A DNA stretch of 64,000 nt, taken from positions 18,501,464-18,565,463 of the forward strand of contig OZ020490.1 in assembly GCA_963971405.1 (NCBI GenBank), in the 5' to 3' direction. This DNA comes from Psococerastis gibbosa (taxonomy: Eukaryota > Arthropoda > Insecta > Psocodea > Psocidae). Below, piece by piece: positions 22,790 through 33,480 of the stretch. A program made the translations under genes and the position numbers. The notes below the pieces were generated by a model. It saw only the letters and a list, made by a program, of their open reading frames with translations. It was not told the origin of the DNA and did not search any database. The number at the start of each line of letters is the position of its first letter. Position 1 is the stretch's first letter.

Positions 22790-23335
22790 ATTTTAGGCCA
22801 TTCGGGTATTTAAATAATATTTTTCATGCTTGCTCTTGCTTCAATCTTCTTTCAGGCAACTGATAAAAAAAAACGAACCATCAAGCAATAGATCTTGAGA
22901 AATAGTATGTAAGCTGCCCTACTATACCGTTTACATATTAACTAAGAATACATTATTCTAAGTAAACCCTAAGCGATACTTTCATTTTAAACAAAAGGGT
23001 GCAAAACGCGCGGGAAATTCAAATACATCAATTATTGGAATACAAGAATATGGTTGCATTCTTTTATAATTGAAGGAAATACAAATAAAAATTAAAATGA
23101 ACAGGTAGAATTTAAGAATTTTAAATATTTTGTCTAAATCTAAGGGAAGAAAAAAAAAAAACAAAAACTCACCAAACATACAGCCGTGGTTCAATGTATT
23201 CATTTGAATTTCCCGTGCATTTTGAACTCGTTAAAACAATTGAATCAATGCGTATTAATAGCTAAGCCAAATGGTTTTAATCCTGTCACGTGACACCTTC
23301 AGGTTTATTTCCTTTAATTAAATCCTATTTCCGGT
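22790..23335. repeat. Two adjoining dispersed-repeat pieces
   Basis: 22795-22985 matches 60890-61130 (GCTTCAATCTTCTTTCA, CAACTGATAAA, CCGTTTAC). 22990-23330 matches the interior of the 31104-31479 MITE family (GGGAAATTCAAATA, GAATATGGTTGCATTC), ending in TCACGTGACACC. Confidence 0.55.
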
Positions 23336-24130
23336 GTTAAGATAATCTGAAAACGGCATAGTTGGGCTGTGAAACCGTTTGAAAACGCTCAATCAGACAC
23401 TGTCGCTCCATCCCTTGAAATTGATAGGCCACGAAGTTGTAAGAAGGTGAGCATGGCGGCAGCTTGCGGTTTAGGTAATTTAATCAAAGGCGGAGTGGCT
23501 TCTTGGTAATTGCACCCCCTCCCCTCTCCCCCAAACCCCTTTATATTTCTTGCTAAATCCCTTGAAGACTAACTACATTCTAAGTAAACTACTAGAATAT
23601 TTTATAATTTAAAACTAGCAACGAACAAACAGAAGGGACACAATTACGGCTGGCAACTTTTTTTCTTGGAAATAAAATATAACTGGATTTTGGGATGGAA
23701 AAAAAATAGCACAGTATTAAAAAAAAGAGTAGCCTACCCAGTATATTACTATTTAAAACAATATTTGTTGGATATCTTCGCAGTTGAACAGATTTTAATT
23801 TTTATTGAAAACTGGAAAAACCTCTTGACACTTGAACTCTAAATGTACAGGTACCTAAAAAAAAATAGCTCACTCCTGATTAAATGCAAATATGTCCTTG
23901 TCTTCTCATCCTGCTGCACCATTTTTTTTGTTTCTTTCATATTCCAGAAAAAGAGTATTTTTGCGTACGAGAATATAAGAAATGGAGTACGATAATCTGA
24001 TTCAGAGTACGGTAGGCAACCCTTCACACAACACCTCCCAAATTATTGGGCTTACATTAGATAGAAATTAGCTCAATGATGAATCACTAGTATATTAGGT
24101 AAAACAGAGATGTGTAGGCTATATACCGAA
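23336..24130. other. No recognisable gene
   Basis: AT-rich DNA with a C-rich patch at 23515. Short frames only. Confidence 0.4.
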
Positions 24131-24136
24131 ATGGAA

Positions 24137-24313
24137 CCAGTGGGCCGTAGCCAAGGGGGGGTTCATGGGGGTTCAACCCCCCCCCCCTCGAAATAAATGG
24201 CTTGATACTAGATAGAATCGGATTTTGGGAGGAAAAATAAAAACCACTATGTAATACCCAATGAACTTTCTAAACCCCCTCCCCCCGGAACATAAATCCT
24301 GGCTACGGCCTTG
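24137..24313. mobile_element. hAT-like MITE of the CAAGGCCGTAGCCA family
   Basis: GGGCCGTAGCCAAGG on the left and CCTGGCTACGGCCTTG on the right, with the family interior GGCTTGATACTAGATAG. The target duplication is not clear. Confidence 0.7.
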
Positions 24314-24474
24314 GCCCCTTTGTATTAATTAACTTATACTTGGGGTTAAAGTTGTAAATGTTGGGATTTATGTCGCCACGTAATGGTTTCTTGGTTTGTT
24401 ATGATTTTTGCGCGGGACTTTTGACTCGAATAAAATGGCGGAAACTGATTGAGGCATGTGCTCTTTATTACTTA

Positions 24475-24867
24475 GGCGGGGATTCCACCGACCGGCTAGG
24501 GCTAAATACAAATACGGTGACGTGGTAATAGACATTCAAGACTTAGGCTGGGTTTCCACCGACCTCGCATTGCAGAATGCAAATGACATTGACGGAAATA
24601 TGATTTTTTTCTTTTTATAGAAATCTTTTAAAATGCTTGAACTTAAAATATCCCATGACGCCATTTTTTAATTTTAGTTTGTTTGCTTGTGATTTTACTC
24701 TATGGTCATTGATAAATTTTAACTATGGCATAGAGGATAACAAACATTTCCGTCAATGTCATTTGCATTCTGCAATGCGAGGTTGGTGGAAACCCCATAG
24801 TCTTGAATATCTGCTACCACGTCACCGTTTTTGTATTTAGCCCTAGCCGGTCGGTGGAATCGGCGCC
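24475..24867. mobile_element. Long-armed palindromic PIF/Harbinger-like MITE
   Basis: The arms are about 130 bp, starting GGCGGGGATTCCACCGACCG, with TTA at 24472-24474 and 24868-24870. Each arm contains a second start-like sequence (GGCTGGGTTTCCACCGACC), which hints at a compound origin. Confidence 0.78.
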
Positions 24868-25785
24868 TTAGTTATTGAATCCTCAGAAAAACCTTATTGA
24901 CTGGGAAGCCACCGATCAAGAAGTACGGTGACGGAATGAATTTGAACTGATTCGAGAGTGGAAGTAACGAACAGTAAACAAAATATTTTTTTTAATAGCA
25001 CTTTCCATTTTAAAATGTCTCTTAAATTATCTAGTATGCATTTTTAATCCCGGGTTATAATTAAATGTAATCCCCATGAAAGCGGTTTAAAAATTTCCCA
25101 TCTTCTACCCGTAGGCTACATAGAACTAAACATCTAAGCAGGGTAGATGTATTGTTACGCAACAGAGGAATATTATGCAAGGCCAGAGAGAGAGCTAGAG
25201 TAAGAGAGCATCCGGCGAATAGGTACGTGAATGAGGTTGGGGTCCGCCAACTGGAATAATAAATTCAAACTCCATAAGAGCTCAAAAAATTAAAAACTTT
25301 CTATGCTGAAATTCAGGGCAGAGCCCCCCCCCCCCCTTCCCCTCCGAAATATTTGCAACGTACACTAGATAGAATGTATAGTTTTAAATATATTGCGGTT
25401 ATACCTCACCTCCGGTGACGTCAGATGGACCGCCCCCCCTCCCCCCAAAAAAACTGGCTACCGGCTTCTTCAAATACATGGAATACACGCAAGCTAAAAA
25501 TGCTTAAAACACCTGCACATTATGCACATTCTCCCCCGAACCCCACCTTTCTCGCTCGTTGAGACGGTGAAGATAACTTAACATCTGATTGGTCAGTCCC
25601 CATAAAGTGTTTACGGGGAACGAGTGACATCACCCTATGAGCTTGCTCCCCCTCCCCCTCCCAAATGAAATCCTAGTGTGTGAGCAATTCGCTCCATGGT
25701 CCGGGGCTCACTGAATCTCTCAACGACCCCGTTATTCTGACGCATGTTACGAGATTTGAGAGAATTGGCATCACTTTCCTTATAA
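24868..25785. other. Repeat debris without a gene
   Basis: 24960-25070 resembles the interior of the 61601 MITE family. 25405-25440 (CCGGTGACGTCAGATGGAC plus C run) resembles the Helentron-like family. C runs lie at 25326 and 25434. Confidence 0.4.
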
Positions 25786-26205
25786 GTATTGACATTCTTC
25801 TTCTTCTTCACCATTAAATGCCTCTTCTATCGAAGATTGGCGATCATCATGGCAATTTGGACCTTGGAGACTGCTGATCTGAAATGGGGAGTCGTGCTTT
25901 TGCCACAGTCTCTGGTTTTTCAATCAAGATGTTCGGGTGCCCTCAGTTCTTCTATCTTCCCTAGGATTAATAATAGCAGAAGGCGCTATTTTTCGTTCCT
26001 TATCACAGAGCCAAAATACATTAGTTTCCGTTTCTTAGCCGTTATGTCGTTATTATTTAATGGCTCCGTAATCAGCAGTGCAATTGACATTTTATTGTAT
26101 ACATTAGAGACTGCTGCCGTTGGTAACAGCTTGTGGTGGATCATTGCAACGAATACTTTGTTTGTGGTAACAGCAGAACCTCTCAAAAGGTTCATTGTGT
26201 GAACC
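25786..26205 (-). mobile_element. LINE C-terminal fragment with (AAG)n tail
   Basis: Minus strand: AKKRKLMYFGSVIRNEK, then a stop, ILGKIEELRAPEHLD, and a terminal segment like FRSAVSKVQIAMMIANLR before (GAA)n. It is the same LINE family as 30012, 42475, 50725 and 52056. The plus-strand 137-codon open frame is its shadow. Confidence 0.7.
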
Positions 26206-27017
26206 CACAGTAGAAATTTTCCTCTTTTAAAAGCTCGACTTCAAAAATCAGCAACACTGAGTAATCTTACCCTGTTATTGCAGTCCCTTTTGTATGGAGC
26301 AAAAAATAATTATACGTCAAAAGGGGGGCTTTTGATATTTCAATTTCGAGTTTTGGAAAATTTCACAACGGAAAATTAACCGCATGTTTTCTACGTCACT
26401 GTGCCTGAAAATTTCTGTAGTTGGCTGGATATAGAGCTGATTAAATTTTTATCGTTTACGAAACGGATTTCAGGGTATGTGAAATGGTTGTTAAGGCGGT
26501 TTCGTAGCGAACAATAATTCCCGCGGCCAACTAATCAAAGTATTGGGTTTTGATGTAATTTCTCTTGTGAAGCCGGCATTTTGGATTTCTTTACGAAAGA
26601 GGTCGTTGGTCTGTTTAGATTGAAGCTAAAGTTCTATGTAGAGAGTTGGGACATTTGAGCGCGCCCACATATACATCAATATTTTTTTTTAATAGCCTAC
26701 TGGGGCCACCTAATAATTTTCTTCAATAGCTAGTCATCAGGCAGGCGTGGATTTTTAAAGGCGGGAGAATTTTTTTTAGAATTTTGCTTGCAAATCCTCA
26801 CTTATAAGTACTGCTTACTATAACACTATAAAAGAGCATATGTGTGCTGTCATATTACCCGACCACAATGTGATGGCACTTGGAACACTTTGTTAATTCG
26901 AAAACTTGCATAACGTTGCTGACACTGCAAAATGTCGCATGTGGAAAAATCTTACTTTTGAGCAGCAAAAAAACGGTTGAACTTTTGTCTTATTTATTAA
27001 TTTATTGCTTCCTGAAA
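26206..27017. other. No recognisable gene
   Basis: Unclassified sequence; no long frames, ends or motifs. Confidence 0.4.
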
Positions 27018-27175
27018 TAAATAAATAAATATTGAATTTTTTCTATTGCTAAGCCAACCTAGCGGAGTTAGGTCTATAAAGCCCTCTCTTACACTCAACT
27101 AGGAAGCATAGCCAGAAAATGTAGCAAGTGTGAAACAACCTTTCGGGTAAAAGTCGGAGTCTGTACCACTACCCT
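27018..27175 (-). mobile_element. tRNA-derived SINE, copy 6, internally deleted
   Basis: Minus-strand copy with an AAATAAATAAATA tail and the body motif GCCAACCTAGCGGAGTTAGG. The stretch with the GGCGGTCCCGGG motif is missing, and the B box is lost (GTGTGAAACAACC in place of the consensus). Confidence 0.75.
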
Positions 27176-27317
27176 ACAATATGTCCTGTGTGATTATACG
27201 TGAAGATATCCTTTGTGGGTACGAATGTCCAACCACTACTTGTCACTTGTCACACCAACCAATTATGGCCCAATAAGAATAAGTTGGGCTAAAAAAATAC
27301 TTTGTTTACTTTAAAAT

Positions 27318-27611
27318 AAGGCGCTATATACCCGGGTATTGTCATCCGCCATTTTTTATCTTATATTTCCTATATGCTAAGTATTGTAATTATTTTTAAG
27401 AAAAGTAAAAGATTGAAAAAAACGAAAACCGGTTTTAGTATTTTTTTATGAAACACGTCCCTAATTGGTAGAACGTTTTTTATAGAAAAAATAAATAAAC
27501 AACGATACATTTCTAATAAGAAATAGGTAAACGCCCAATGCTTGGCTTATACACCAGACTTATAATGGATAAAAAATGGCGGATGACAATACCTGTCTAA
27601 TATAGAGCCCT
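27318..27611. mobile_element. Palindromic MITE just upstream of the acetyltransferase gene (10-bp TSD)
   Basis: The two ends are inverted copies of about 42 bp, sharing GGTATTGTCATCCGCCATTT. They are flanked by a direct repeat ACTTTAAAAT at 27308-27317 and 27612-27621. Target duplications of 9-10 bp with long inverted repeats suggest a Mutator-like (MULE) non-autonomous element. Its right end is about 100 bp before the gene's ATG, so it may lie in or near the promoter. Confidence 0.65.
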
Positions 27612-27724
27612 ACTTTAAAATGTTCAAATTTTTGAAAATAACAACTTGTTTATTTTTTTACTTTGTTGTAAAATATTGCATATTTTAAGATAGCAGTAGG
27701 TTTAGGTTATTTTTTTTGGCCAAA

Positions 27725-30700
27725 ATGTCTAAATTTTTAGTGAGTCGTATTGCTAACGTTTTCTGTCGAGGCAATAGTTATCTGGTAACGAAAAGAACTG
27801 GTTATCGACCGTTATTATCAAGACAAATTTCACTTTGGATCCCAGTCGACAAGAAAGGTGATTTTTACATGCTACATTTGTACTGTATGATTGTACTGTT
27901 CGTAAGGCGGCAATTCCACCGGCGATTTTACTTCATTTGTGATTTGAGATTTTTTGTTTGTCTTGTTTTAAGGAGACTATTATCTAGATACTTAACTTAT
28001 CTATTATAAATTAAGTTATAATATGGTAGAGACTTATTAATGATGTCTGCTGCCATACATATTATAACTTAATAATAGATAAGTTAAGTATCTACATAAT
28101 AGTCTCCTTTAAACAAAACAAACAAAAAATCTCAAATCACAAATGAAGTAAAATCGTCGGTGGAATGGCGGTCTAAGGCGTGTATTCCACTGGTCAATTC
28201 TTTCGTCATTTGTGATTAAAAAAGTTGAGATTTTTGTTTTAAGGATACTATTATGTAGATACTTAACTTATCTATTATAAATTAAGTTATAATATGGTAG
28301 ACTTAATAATGATGTCTGCTACCATATTATAACTTAATTTATAATAGCCATAAGTTATATATCTACATAATAATAGTCTCCTGAAAGAAAAATCTTAACT
28401 CTTTCATCAAAAATGACGGAAAAATTGACCAGTGGAATACGCGCCTTAATAAAGTGTATATAATATATTCGTGGAACGATTAATTAATAAATAAAAGACT
28501 TGGCTGTCTATTGTTTACGCAATATTATTACATGCTTTAACTAATGATTCACTTTTCAGTTGACATAACGTACAAAAAAATTCGGCCCAATACAATTCCA
28601 TCGGCCGTTGAATTTCTTTTCAAAAACTTTGTGGAAGAGGAACCAATAAATAAGTAAGTAATAATCCAAAAATCAACAAAGTAATTATTTCTCTGACGTA
28701 TTCCAAAAACCTGAAATTAATCTATTCGATTGTAAATTAAATCCCAGTGACATGCAATGTCAAATCATGTAATGTAGTGTAAGAAGCCATTCTATTGTAA
28801 ATTGAGTCACAGTGACATGCAATGTCAGATCAAGTAATGTAGTGTAAGAAGACATTAGATTATAAATTGAGTCACAGTGACATGCAATGTCCAATCATGT
28901 AATGTAGTGTAAGAAGCCATTCTATTGTAAATTGAGTCACAGTGACATGCAATGTCAGATCAAGTAATGTAGTGTAAGAAGACATTAGATTATAAATTGA
29001 GTCACAGTGACATGCAATGTCAAATCATGTAATGTAGTGTAAGAAGCCATTCTATTGTAAATTGAGTCACAGTGACATGCAATGTCAGATCAAGTAATGT
29101 AGTGTAAGAAGACATTAGATTATAAATTGAGTCACAGTGACATGCAATGTCAAATCATGTAATGTAGTGTAAGAAGCCATTCTATTGTAAATTGAGTCAC
29201 AGTGACATGCAATGTCAGATCAAGTAATGTAGCGTAAGAAGACATTAGATTATAAATTGAGTCACAGTGACATGCAATGTCCAATCTTGTATGGTGGTGT
29301 AGAGGACATTCCACTGTAAATTGAGTCACAGTGACATGCAATGTCAAATCATGTAAGGTAGTGCAAGAAGGCTATCACCCAAATAGTTGTAGATCTAGAC
29401 CCTCACTGCTGCACTTTCTGCCCATGCTCCCGAAGGCATGTAGATGTAATGAAGGCGGGCCCAGGTCAGCACAGTTCAGTTTAAGAGAGGCATAACACTG
29501 CTTGGTTAGGCCAGTATTTATTTATTTATTACACAAAAATGAAATTAATTTTTTCAGGGCCTTCAATATAAAACCTTGCAATGATTTGCGAAATATATAC
29601 ACAAAGTACATGGAAACAGGTTATTGTTTCGCCGCTTATAACACCCAAAAAGAAGTAAGTCCAATACAATGCAAAGACTATCAAATACTCTTTTTCTCTT
29701 CAATAATGTTCGTTTGTCTAGTATGGAGAGATCCATTTTTATCTTTAAATTGGAATAAGAGTTCCCCTTAATTAAGACCTAGCTCCACCATCGCTTTAAA
29801 AGTATACAAAAGAAATACCTATGAATGCAGTATTTATTTCAGAGGTTTTTAAAGCTACCGTGGAAGTCACCCTAAAAGGGCTATTGGGCGCGAAAACACC
29901 CCGTAAGAAAAACATACAGTTCTATACAGGAGAGAAGCTGAGTTACGGAAACTAACATACTATCATAATGAGAAACTAAAAGTATCAACTTCTCCATGTA
30001 ATAATCCAAGGCAAGAGTGAGGGCTTCTGGCAGAAAAACGACCTTAGTTAGCAAACGTGAGACAGTGGTTTGCAGAGCAGCAGTCTCCAAGGTACAAAAT
30101 GCCATGATGTTCGCCAATCTTTGATAGAAGAGGCATTTAAAGAAGAAGAATGTCCCATCTTTCCGATATATAACTCGTATATATAACTAGTAAAGCATTG
30201 CACAGGTTCACGCTTGACTTCCAAAGTTCCGATTTTTTTTTTTTATAGATTATTGGGGTGACGTGTAATACTCCTCGTGAAATCCTTCTAGACTTAGTAA
30301 TCGAAGACCCGCGAGTGGAAAATTGCTTTGTGACTTTCATGAAAACTCTTGAGCGGAACGTCGATTGGAGTCTTATCAACCCATCTGGAGGGCATATGAG
30401 AGAACTAAACATTGTGTCAGTAGCTAAAGAGTACAGAGGTGGACCAATAGCCCAAAAATTATACGATCACACGTTAGAAGCAGCTCATGAAAACCAGTGG
30501 AATGTAAGCAACACATTTTTCTTAAGATACTATCGAAGGGGGAAAAGCTTCTAAGTGTAAAAATTAATGAAAATAATTTTTTTTTAACCAAAAAACGCGT
30601 GGGGGGGGGGGCTACTCCGCATTGTTCACAATCGGTATATTTCAATTAGTGCTTTTTAGGCTCTACATAGCTGATGTATTTAACGACAGTTTGCCATTAG

Positions 30701-32058
30701 CACACCCTCAGCCCATAGTTTTTAGAGTCAAAGTCAAATATGTTATGAAATCGACTTTTAAAAAACGCGTAGGGGGGCTACTCCGAATAGTTCTTAATTA
30801 CCGGTAAATCAATCAATTTTTTCTCCACTTTTCTTACTACTTTTTAGGTTCTGATTGCAGATGTATTTCGCGATACTTTGCCGTTAGCACACCTTCAGCC
30901 CAGTATTGCAAACCTTGTATATAATATATATTTTTTTGTAATACAGTACTAGTAATTACTTCATTTTTTACTATATAAAAGAAAATTTTACTGAAATAAG
31001 TTCTATATGGAAGAGATGAGACATTCTTTTGAATTTTTTGAATCCTGAGAGTCACTGACTGGTACCACGTCTCATTATGAACAGCCATTGAAAAAACGTG
31101 CAACCAGCCCTATTATGGCGATTTGGGATTAACATAATACCTAGGTATATTTTTTAATACCTTATTAGTAAGCTGTCACGTGACGGTGTTAAAATATGCG
31201 TAGGAAATTAATAAATTATTGGAATACAAGAGAATGGTTGCATTTTTTTATAATTGAAGGAAATACGGTATACTAATAAACATTAAAATGTTCTGGTCGA
31301 ATTTTGAAATAAAATAAGAATTTTAAATAATGTGATTTTAATTAAAGGAGAAAAAATTGAAAACTTACCAAACATATAGCGGATGATTAATTTATCAATT
31401 TGAATTATGCACTCATTTGTTTAAAACGACTGAATAGTATCGGTATTATGTTAATCCCAAATGGCCATAATAGGGTTGGTGCTGATGCTGGTGGCCCCAG
31501 GATTAAAAAAATATTAGAATAACCCATCTCTCATATACCTATATATATATAAATAAATAAATAAATAAATAAGGACTTTTTATTGTTTCTATTACTAAGC
31601 CAACCTAGCGGAGTTAGGACTATAAAGCCCTCTCTTACACTCAACTAGGATGACCCGGGACCGCCTGCTTTACATGCCTTCCGAAGCATGGCCAGAAAAT
31701 GTAGCCAGTGTGGGACTCGAACCAACAACCTTTCGGGTGAAAGTCAGAGTCCGTACCACTACGCTACATGTTCTGATATAGGGGTCACATTTACTCCAAG
31801 AAACTTTTCTGGAAGTTATTGGAAGCGCCCTTAATCATGTGACTATTTCCATTATAAAAATTTTGTACTGTAAACTATTTTTTTTAATTATTTCAGGCAT
31901 TAATCTCCCACAGCTCATCTCCCCGCTCTTACGTACACTTCAAGAGGAATGGATTCATAGATTTGAAAAGAATCAGTTTTAAAGAACTGAACATCGAATC
32001 CAAAGAAGGGGATTCAGCTAACCTGAACGTTGTGATTGTTGGTAAAAGAATACGATAA
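27725..32058 (+). CDS. GNAT-family N-acetyltransferase, arylalkylamine NAT-like (5 exons, 246 aa)
   Basis: I joined five exons by eye: 27725-27857, 28560-28653, 29558-29654, 30249-30503 and 31897-32058. All introns are GT-AG and the phases agree (1, 2, 0, 0), giving 741 nt and 246 aa, a usual length for insect/crustacean aaNAT-like enzymes. These cytosolic enzymes transfer acetyl from acetyl-CoA to arylalkylamines such as dopamine, octopamine or serotonin, or to polyamines. Family-like features are the helix with FVEEEP in exon 2 (about residue 70), the strand IIGVT opening exon 4 (109-113), the motif A strand-loop-helix LNIVSVAKEYRGGPIAQKL (161-179), and a C-terminal exon with YVHFKRNGFIDL followed by a last strand VVIVGKRI. 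The usual R-G-x-G-x-G/A loop reads R-G-G-P-I-A, so one glycine is proline. Residues 1-44 are rich in R, K, S and hydrophobics with almost no acid, like a mitochondrial presequence; the family is usually cytosolic. The start is the first ATG with A at -3. Gene model confident; substrate unknown. Confidence 0.83.
27906..28173. mobile_element. Palindromic PIF/Harbinger-like MITE in intron 1
   Basis: The arms starting GGCGGCAATTCCACCG and ending CGGTGGAATGGCGGTC are inverted copies along almost their whole length. TAA trinucleotides at 27903-27905 and 28174-28176 fit the TWA target duplications of PIF/Harbinger elements. It lies wholly inside intron 1 (27858-28559). Confidence 0.65.
28177..28445. 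mobile_element. Second palindromic MITE, abutting the first in intron 1
   Basis: The ends GGCGTGTATTCCACTGGTCA and TGACCAGTGGAATACGCGCC are inverted copies. The inner part shares about 40 bp with the neighbouring MITE (around ACTTAACTTATCTATTATAA), so the two are relatives. The element starts right after the TAA that ends the first one. The exact target duplication at its right end (TTA) is not resolved. Confidence 0.6.
28728..29380. repeat. 65-bp minisatellite with alternating monomers (130-bp dimer) in intron 2
   Basis: The motif TCACAGTGACATGCAATGTC recurs at 28807, 28872, 28937, 29002, 29067, 29132, 29197 and 29262 (every 65 bp), then at 29326, with a variant at 28742. Two monomer types alternate: one continues with AAGAAGCCATTCTATTG, the other with AAGAAGACATTAGATTA. 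Each unit holds the interrupted palindrome TGACAT-GCA-ATGTCA. The array fills most of intron 2 (28654-29557) of the acetyltransferase gene. Confidence 0.92.
30012..30150 (+). mobile_element. LINE 3' end fragment in intron 3
   Basis: Plus-strand translation gives a peptide like FRAAVSKVQ-AMMxANLR followed by stop and an (AAG)n tail, matching sister fragments near 25800, 42500 and 50800. It is the C-terminus and tail of an endonuclease-reverse transcriptase LINE, inside intron 3 (29655-30248). Confidence 0.6.
30590..30905. repeat. Two-copy tandem duplication in intron 4
   Basis: AAAAAACGCGT plus a G run and GCTACTCCG recurs at about 30590 and 30760. The following text (GATGTATTT, TTTGCC, TTAGCACACC, CAGCCCA) is also repeated. 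The first copy has expanded to eleven Gs. It starts about 85 bp after exon 4 and has no coding role I can see. Confidence 0.6.
31104..31479. mobile_element. Palindrome-ended MITE in intron 4 (CACGTGAC/ATTATGG family)
   Basis: The left end CCAGCCCTATTATGGCGATT and the right end (inverted CCAACCCTATTATGGCCATT) match over about 38 bp. Inside is GAATACAAGAGAATGGTTGC, shared with the copy at 39546-39904 and an end-less relative at 22980-23330. No coding capacity. It lies in intron 4 (30504-31896). Confidence 0.65.
31549..31771 (-). mobile_element. tRNA-derived SINE, copy 1 (intron 4)
   Basis: Read on the minus strand it starts ACATGTAGCGTAGTGGTACG (A-box-like), carries the B box GGTTCGAGTCC, then an unrelated body with TCTGGCCATGCTTCGG and a TTATTTATTT tail. 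TGTAGC and GCTACA around the head can still pair like an acceptor stem. This is one of the most complete of seven copies in the window. SINEs are moved by LINE enzymes. Confidence 0.85.
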
Positions 32059-32106
32059 ATTGACTCTTCATAAGCAATGAAATACACGCATACAGTTCTG
32101 TAAGAA

Positions 32107-32112
32107 AATAAA
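32107..32112 (+). terminator. Probable polyadenylation signal of the acetyltransferase gene
   Basis: AATAAA lies 49 bases after the TAA stop of the GNAT gene, followed by a T-rich stretch. This is a sensible position for cleavage and polyadenylation. AT-rich DNA yields such hexamers by chance, so it is only probable. Confidence 0.45.
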
Positions 32113-32949
32113 TTTTTTTATGGCACAAGTCAGGGGACAACTTTACAATTTTTTTGTAATAAAAGTCTGACCAGAGTTATTTTGACAACATCCACATAAT
32201 AATAACAATTTTCTTAATTGTTTACATATGTCGCCAGAAGCGAAAGGGCCCCCTCATGTCAGACATTCGAGGGTAGCACTCATTACCAATAACATGAAAA
32301 AAAGGCAGACATTGCTCGCCATCTCAATAGTTGGATGAATCTCTCAAAAATACAAGCTACCATTTTAGGCTACATTCTAAATTTGTAAAAGTAAATAGTC
32401 CTGAAAAATGCTATTTTAATTGTAAGTTCATCCTTATAATCCTTTTCCATAGTTGTCTTAATTTCTGCAAATAAACACATACTGTGCATCAAAATGTAAA
32501 GGCTAGAGATTTCTTCTCAGAGATGTGACATTTTTATAGCTCTACAATCTACAAGAATTTTCCCCATGCTTGTCTCATAAACATCTGTTGAAAAGTCTCC
32601 AAAAAATTGGCGCATCTCCGAAAAGATGGCTCATTAAAGAAAATAAGAAACATTGCAGTAGGGCATGATTATAATTAGCCTAAAAAACGGTCGATTATAA
32701 AAATATTATTCAAGAACAAGCAAAGAGTTAATTATGTTTGAAGAAGGTTTCATAAAATATAAAATCTCTGGACAAACCTGAGGAGAAAAAGCAAACTGCT
32801 CTGTGAATCATCTCTCAATTTATGCGTTAGGTAATTAGAGTTGACGATGGTTGCAGCTGATAGAAAGTTTCCTATAATAAAAATTTCATTTTCCCTCTAG
32901 ATTAATTTTATTGCTTTACTTTCCTAAAGAAAATTATTATGTTTATCAA
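32113..32949. other. Downstream flank of the acetyltransferase gene, nothing recognised
   Basis: AT-rich with no open frame of note. It may include the 3' end of the transcript if the early poly(A) signal is not used. Confidence 0.4.
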
Positions 32950-33480
32950 TTTTACTGGTTCTTCAAGTTAACAAGCTGCGTGTAGTAAGAAGGTAAGAAA
33001 GACGTCCGGAAAAGGGACTCGAGAAAAATCTGGACAGAGAGGGTCTCGGACCCTCCATCATCAGCATCGTGATAGCACAACACTAACTGTCCAGTCAGAC
33101 AATGCTGTGGGTTTTTAGCCCATTTCTTAACAGTCAGCAACAGCATTCTTCTTCTGAGGCCACAGTCTCAACGATTGATAATAGTAACAACTTCCCGCAC
33201 ATCGTCCTCCAGCTCTCTCGGTCCCGCGGCCTCCTTCAGTTGATCAATCAATTTCTTCTTCGGCCGCCCTCTTCTATTGGTTCCTTCCACAGTGCGCTCA
33301 ATGGTGGTGTGTACCAGATTTTCGTGTCTTAATAAGCCCATTGCGCTCTTCTACTTTATATGTGAGATAGCAGCCTCTCTTCTTCAGTAACCTCTAGCAC
33401 TCTTTTATTCGTCACGTGTTCCCTCCAGCTGATCCGTAGCATATTTCTGTAACACCACATTTCAAACGCTTGAGCCTTGA
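32950..33480 (-). mobile_element. LINE C-terminal fragment
   Basis: The minus strand reads TIERTVEGTNRRGRPKKKLIDQ, KEAAGPRELEDDVREVV and (after a stop) CGLRRRM. The GRPKKK-type motif marks a LINE C-terminus. The right part to 33480 holds only vague similarity. Confidence 0.6.

Noticed and set aside
25789-26202. 137-codon plus-strand open frame starting with a phenylalanine run
   Set aside because: The (TTC)n start is the inverted LINE tail and the frame is antisense to a LINE C-terminus.
29150-29347. Minus-strand open frame with repeating TLHVTVTQFT peptide
   Set aside because: It is the antisense of the 65-bp intronic minisatellite. The unit is not a multiple of three and the frame has no start or splice context of its own.
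28728-29380. CRISPR-like regular repeats
   Set aside because: Units are contiguous 65-bp tandem copies without unique spacers, in a eukaryotic intron. It is a minisatellite.
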